This document shows, one piece after another, positions 62,085-64,000 of a stretch of 64,000 nt of DNA. A program made the position numbers and the translations under genes. The number at the start of each line of letters is the position of its first letter. The stretch's first letter is position 1. The notes below the pieces were generated by a model. The model did no database searches and was not told the DNA's origin. It was given only the letters and a program-made list of their open reading frames with translations. Source of the DNA: Struthidea cinerea (taxonomy: Eukaryota > Chordata > Aves > Passeriformes > Corcoracidae); the NCBI GenBank assembly GCA_013397865.1, contig VZTI01004803.1, positions 3,994,873 to 4,058,872 on the forward strand. Reading direction: 5' to 3'.

Positions 62085-62620
62085 CAAGTGTCTGAGCCCC
62101 TGACTCACTCCCCTAGTGGGATGGGGCAGAAAAAGTACAAAAAATCTTGGGTTGAGATAAAGAAGGTTTAATAGGTAAAGCAAAAAACACGCATGCATAC
62201 AAACAAAGTTAAAGTAAACAAAGGAACTTATTCACCACTTCCCATGGGCAGGCAGGTGTTCAGCCATCCCCAGTAAAGTAGGGCTTCAACATGTCTACCG
62301 ATGACTCAGGAAAAGAAACACCATCACACTCCAAACATACATCCCTTCCTACTCGTTCCCCCAGCTTTATATGCTGTTACACCATATTGGACAGCATGTA
62401 TCTTTGGTCAGTTGGGGTCAGCTGTTCCAGGTGCATCCCCTCCCAACTTCTTTTTCACTCCTTGCTGGTAGGGTGGTGCAAGGAGCAAAAAGGTCTTTGT
62501 GTAAGCCCTGCACAGCAGGAAGGAAAACATCACTGTATTTTCAATGCTCTTTTCAGCACAGGTGGAAAAAGTGGCCTCACACTAACCACTGTGAAGAAAA
62601 TTAACCCTATCCACCAGTAC
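62085..62620 (-). mobile_element. Antisense LTR of the 22.5 kb family, truncated
   Basis: On the minus strand it reads GGGTTAATTTTCTTCACAGT, GTTGGGAGGGGATGCACCTG, GGAACAGCTGACCCCAACTG, then the TATA box CATATAAAG (62374-62365), ccctactttactggggatggctgaacacctgcctgcccatgggaagtgg, and attaaaccttctttatctcaaccc. Every block has its counterpart in the LTR at 22511-23101, in the same order. The first 15-20 bases of U3 and the last part of U5 are missing. The plus-strand open frames in 62291-62659 are shadows of this LTR. Confidence 0.8.
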
Positions 62621-62677
62621 ACAAATGAACTCAACTATAACAAGAGCACTTGCTCATGATAGTTTCATGATACTTAT

Positions 62678-62737
62678 TGATGATACTTTCTTGATCCTAA
62701 TGTGTCCCTTCCAAATCAGGATATTCCATGATTCTAG
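62678..62737 (+). mobile_element. CR1/SINE 3'-tail relic
   Basis: Sequence TTGATCCTAATGTGTCCCTT, CCAAATCAGGATATTCCATG and ATTCTAGG aligns with the tail shared by the SINE at 37336 and the CR1 at 20385. The upstream part is not recognisable, so it cannot be told whether this was a SINE or a very short CR1. Confidence 0.6.
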
Positions 62738-64000
62738 GATACCCTTCAGTAAGTGTAGCTCCAGAATAAAGCAACTTTGTTAAGAACAATGCAATCTCCA
62801 AGGAAGATTAGGGCATACAAAACTGAAAGACGTTGGGTAGAGCGGCATAATTAGTGTTAAATTAAGAAAGTAAAAGCCAAGGAAAGCCCAAAAATTCTTA
62901 AAGTTCTTAACTAAGAAATAAGTGAGTCATTTAGTTCTATTCAGAAAAGGGATAAGATATGAAAAGTTTTATAGCAACAGTTTCTCAAATATTTCACTAC
63001 TGCTTACACAGAGACACACACGATCAGAATAAAACAGATTTTGATCTATCTCATAGTTTTGGTTTGCAAAAGTTTGATATTTTACCATAATAAAGATTGA
63101 TTTATTTTATTGACTTATTTTGAGTCTAATCAGTATGCAAGACAGGAGTTTTGTGCTGTTATTCAAGGAAAATAGGTATTTTTGTTACTTTCACTATTCT
63201 TAAAAAACAAGTTTGGAAGTTATAAATAAGAAATTCAGGCATTATAGACAAAGGCAAACTGGAGCACAGGATTTTATATTAGAATCTGGAAAAAAAGAAT
63301 ATAAGAAAAAAAAAGAAAAAAGAAGGAATTTCTTAATTGCTATTTTCTTAAAGACTTACATGGCCATATTAAATCTGGAACCAGTGAAGAAGAATGAAGC
63401 AGCTGTTAGGAGTCTAAACAGAAACCAAATAGCCACTTAAGAGCTTTATTGTTTTCATTTTGTTCTTAGAGATTTATTTTATTTTATCCCATGGCAGTTT
63501 ATGAAAGAACAAGAGGAAAACATTTACTTATGAGAATGAAAACAAGCATCAAAATTGAAACAACTGAAATGAAAATGTTGTTACTGTTTCATTTCTCTAG
63601 GATACATCTTCATGCAGAACACTGAACATCTGTCAAAGAGTAAGGAGATACGAGGTTCAGAGCCAGATTTTCAAAAAAATAGTTCCATGAGCCAATGGAG
63701 CTTGATTTTAATAATTTTGGCTGTGCAAGAATTCTCCCTTGGTAAAGGCACTAATAAGGTCTCTCTCACATATCTGGTTTCCTATTTCCATAGAAGTTAT
63801 AGGAAATTTTACAGAGACTGTAAAACCTTTCTGTCAAATTAGTGGATGGATTCAAAAATTACTGACTTGATCTCTCACATGCAGAATTTGACCATGTATG
63901 CCTTGTTATCTATGCTAAAAAAACCTGTGCATCCTTGCATTAGCATGAAACCAAAGTACTGCAAATTGCAACATAGTCAGCGAGACAAAGCAAAAACGTT
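62738..64000. other. 1.3 kb without a recognised gene or repeat
   Basis: AT-rich DNA with an A/G-rich patch at 63285-63330. Two short frames, 63213-63440 and 63612-63842, are lysine/asparagine-rich and unrecognised. Confidence 0.55.

Noticed and set aside
62291..62659. 122-codon plus frame
   Set aside because: Antisense shadow of the LTR at 62085-62620.

Overview
The window looks like a bird nuclear chromosome, most likely a passerine. It is AT-rich, gene-free DNA. Its recognisable content is CR1 LINE fragments (3' ends of the avian ATTCTRTGATTC type), solo LTRs of avian endogenous retroviruses (ERVs), and one tRNA-Ile-derived SINE with a CR1-type tail. That SINE type is known from songbirds and is the main reason for preferring a passerine. 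Family names come from recognition by eye; no database was searched.

I find no intact protein-coding gene, rRNA, functional tRNA or CRISPR array. Open frames are short and mostly fall inside transposon remnants, in a simple repeat interrupted by Ns, or in AT-rich DNA without a recognisable domain. The window is best read as a gene desert or the inside of a very large intron.

Layout. 0.7-1.3 kb: two CR1 pieces in opposite orientation. 4.8-5.5 kb: an AAGGG repeat with a 176-base N gap and a GATA repeat. 8.1-9.1 kb: an internally deleted antisense CR1 abutting an LTR. 10.4-10.8 kb: an unexplained segment open on both strands. 14.4-16.0 kb: a CR1 nested in an ERV repeat. 17.4-17.9 kb: a well-delimited solo LTR. 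19.5-20.2 kb: a CpG-rich LTR, followed by a CR1 to 21.15 kb. 22.5-23.1 kb: a near-complete LTR with TATA box. 25.65-26.0 kb: an antisense LTR. 26-34.7 kb: no recognised repeat. 34.7-35.85 kb: an antisense CR1 whose 5' and 3' regions are joined. 37.3-37.5 kb: the SINE. 40.8-41.3 kb: a CR1 3' end. 41.3-60.6 kb: almost no recognisable repeats. 60.65-62.7 kb: a CR1 3' end, an antisense LTR of the 22.5 kb family, and a short SINE/CR1 tail.

The annotated transposon spans add up to roughly 8-9 kb. No element appears able to move by itself: the CR1 copies are fragments with frame breaks or altered catalytic residues, and the LTRs are solo or partial. The most useful observations are the CR1/SINE tail sharing, the nested and rearranged CR1 copies, the CpG-rich LTR, two perfect palindromes of 20-22 bp and the 10.4-10.8 kb segment. 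I found no new gene system.
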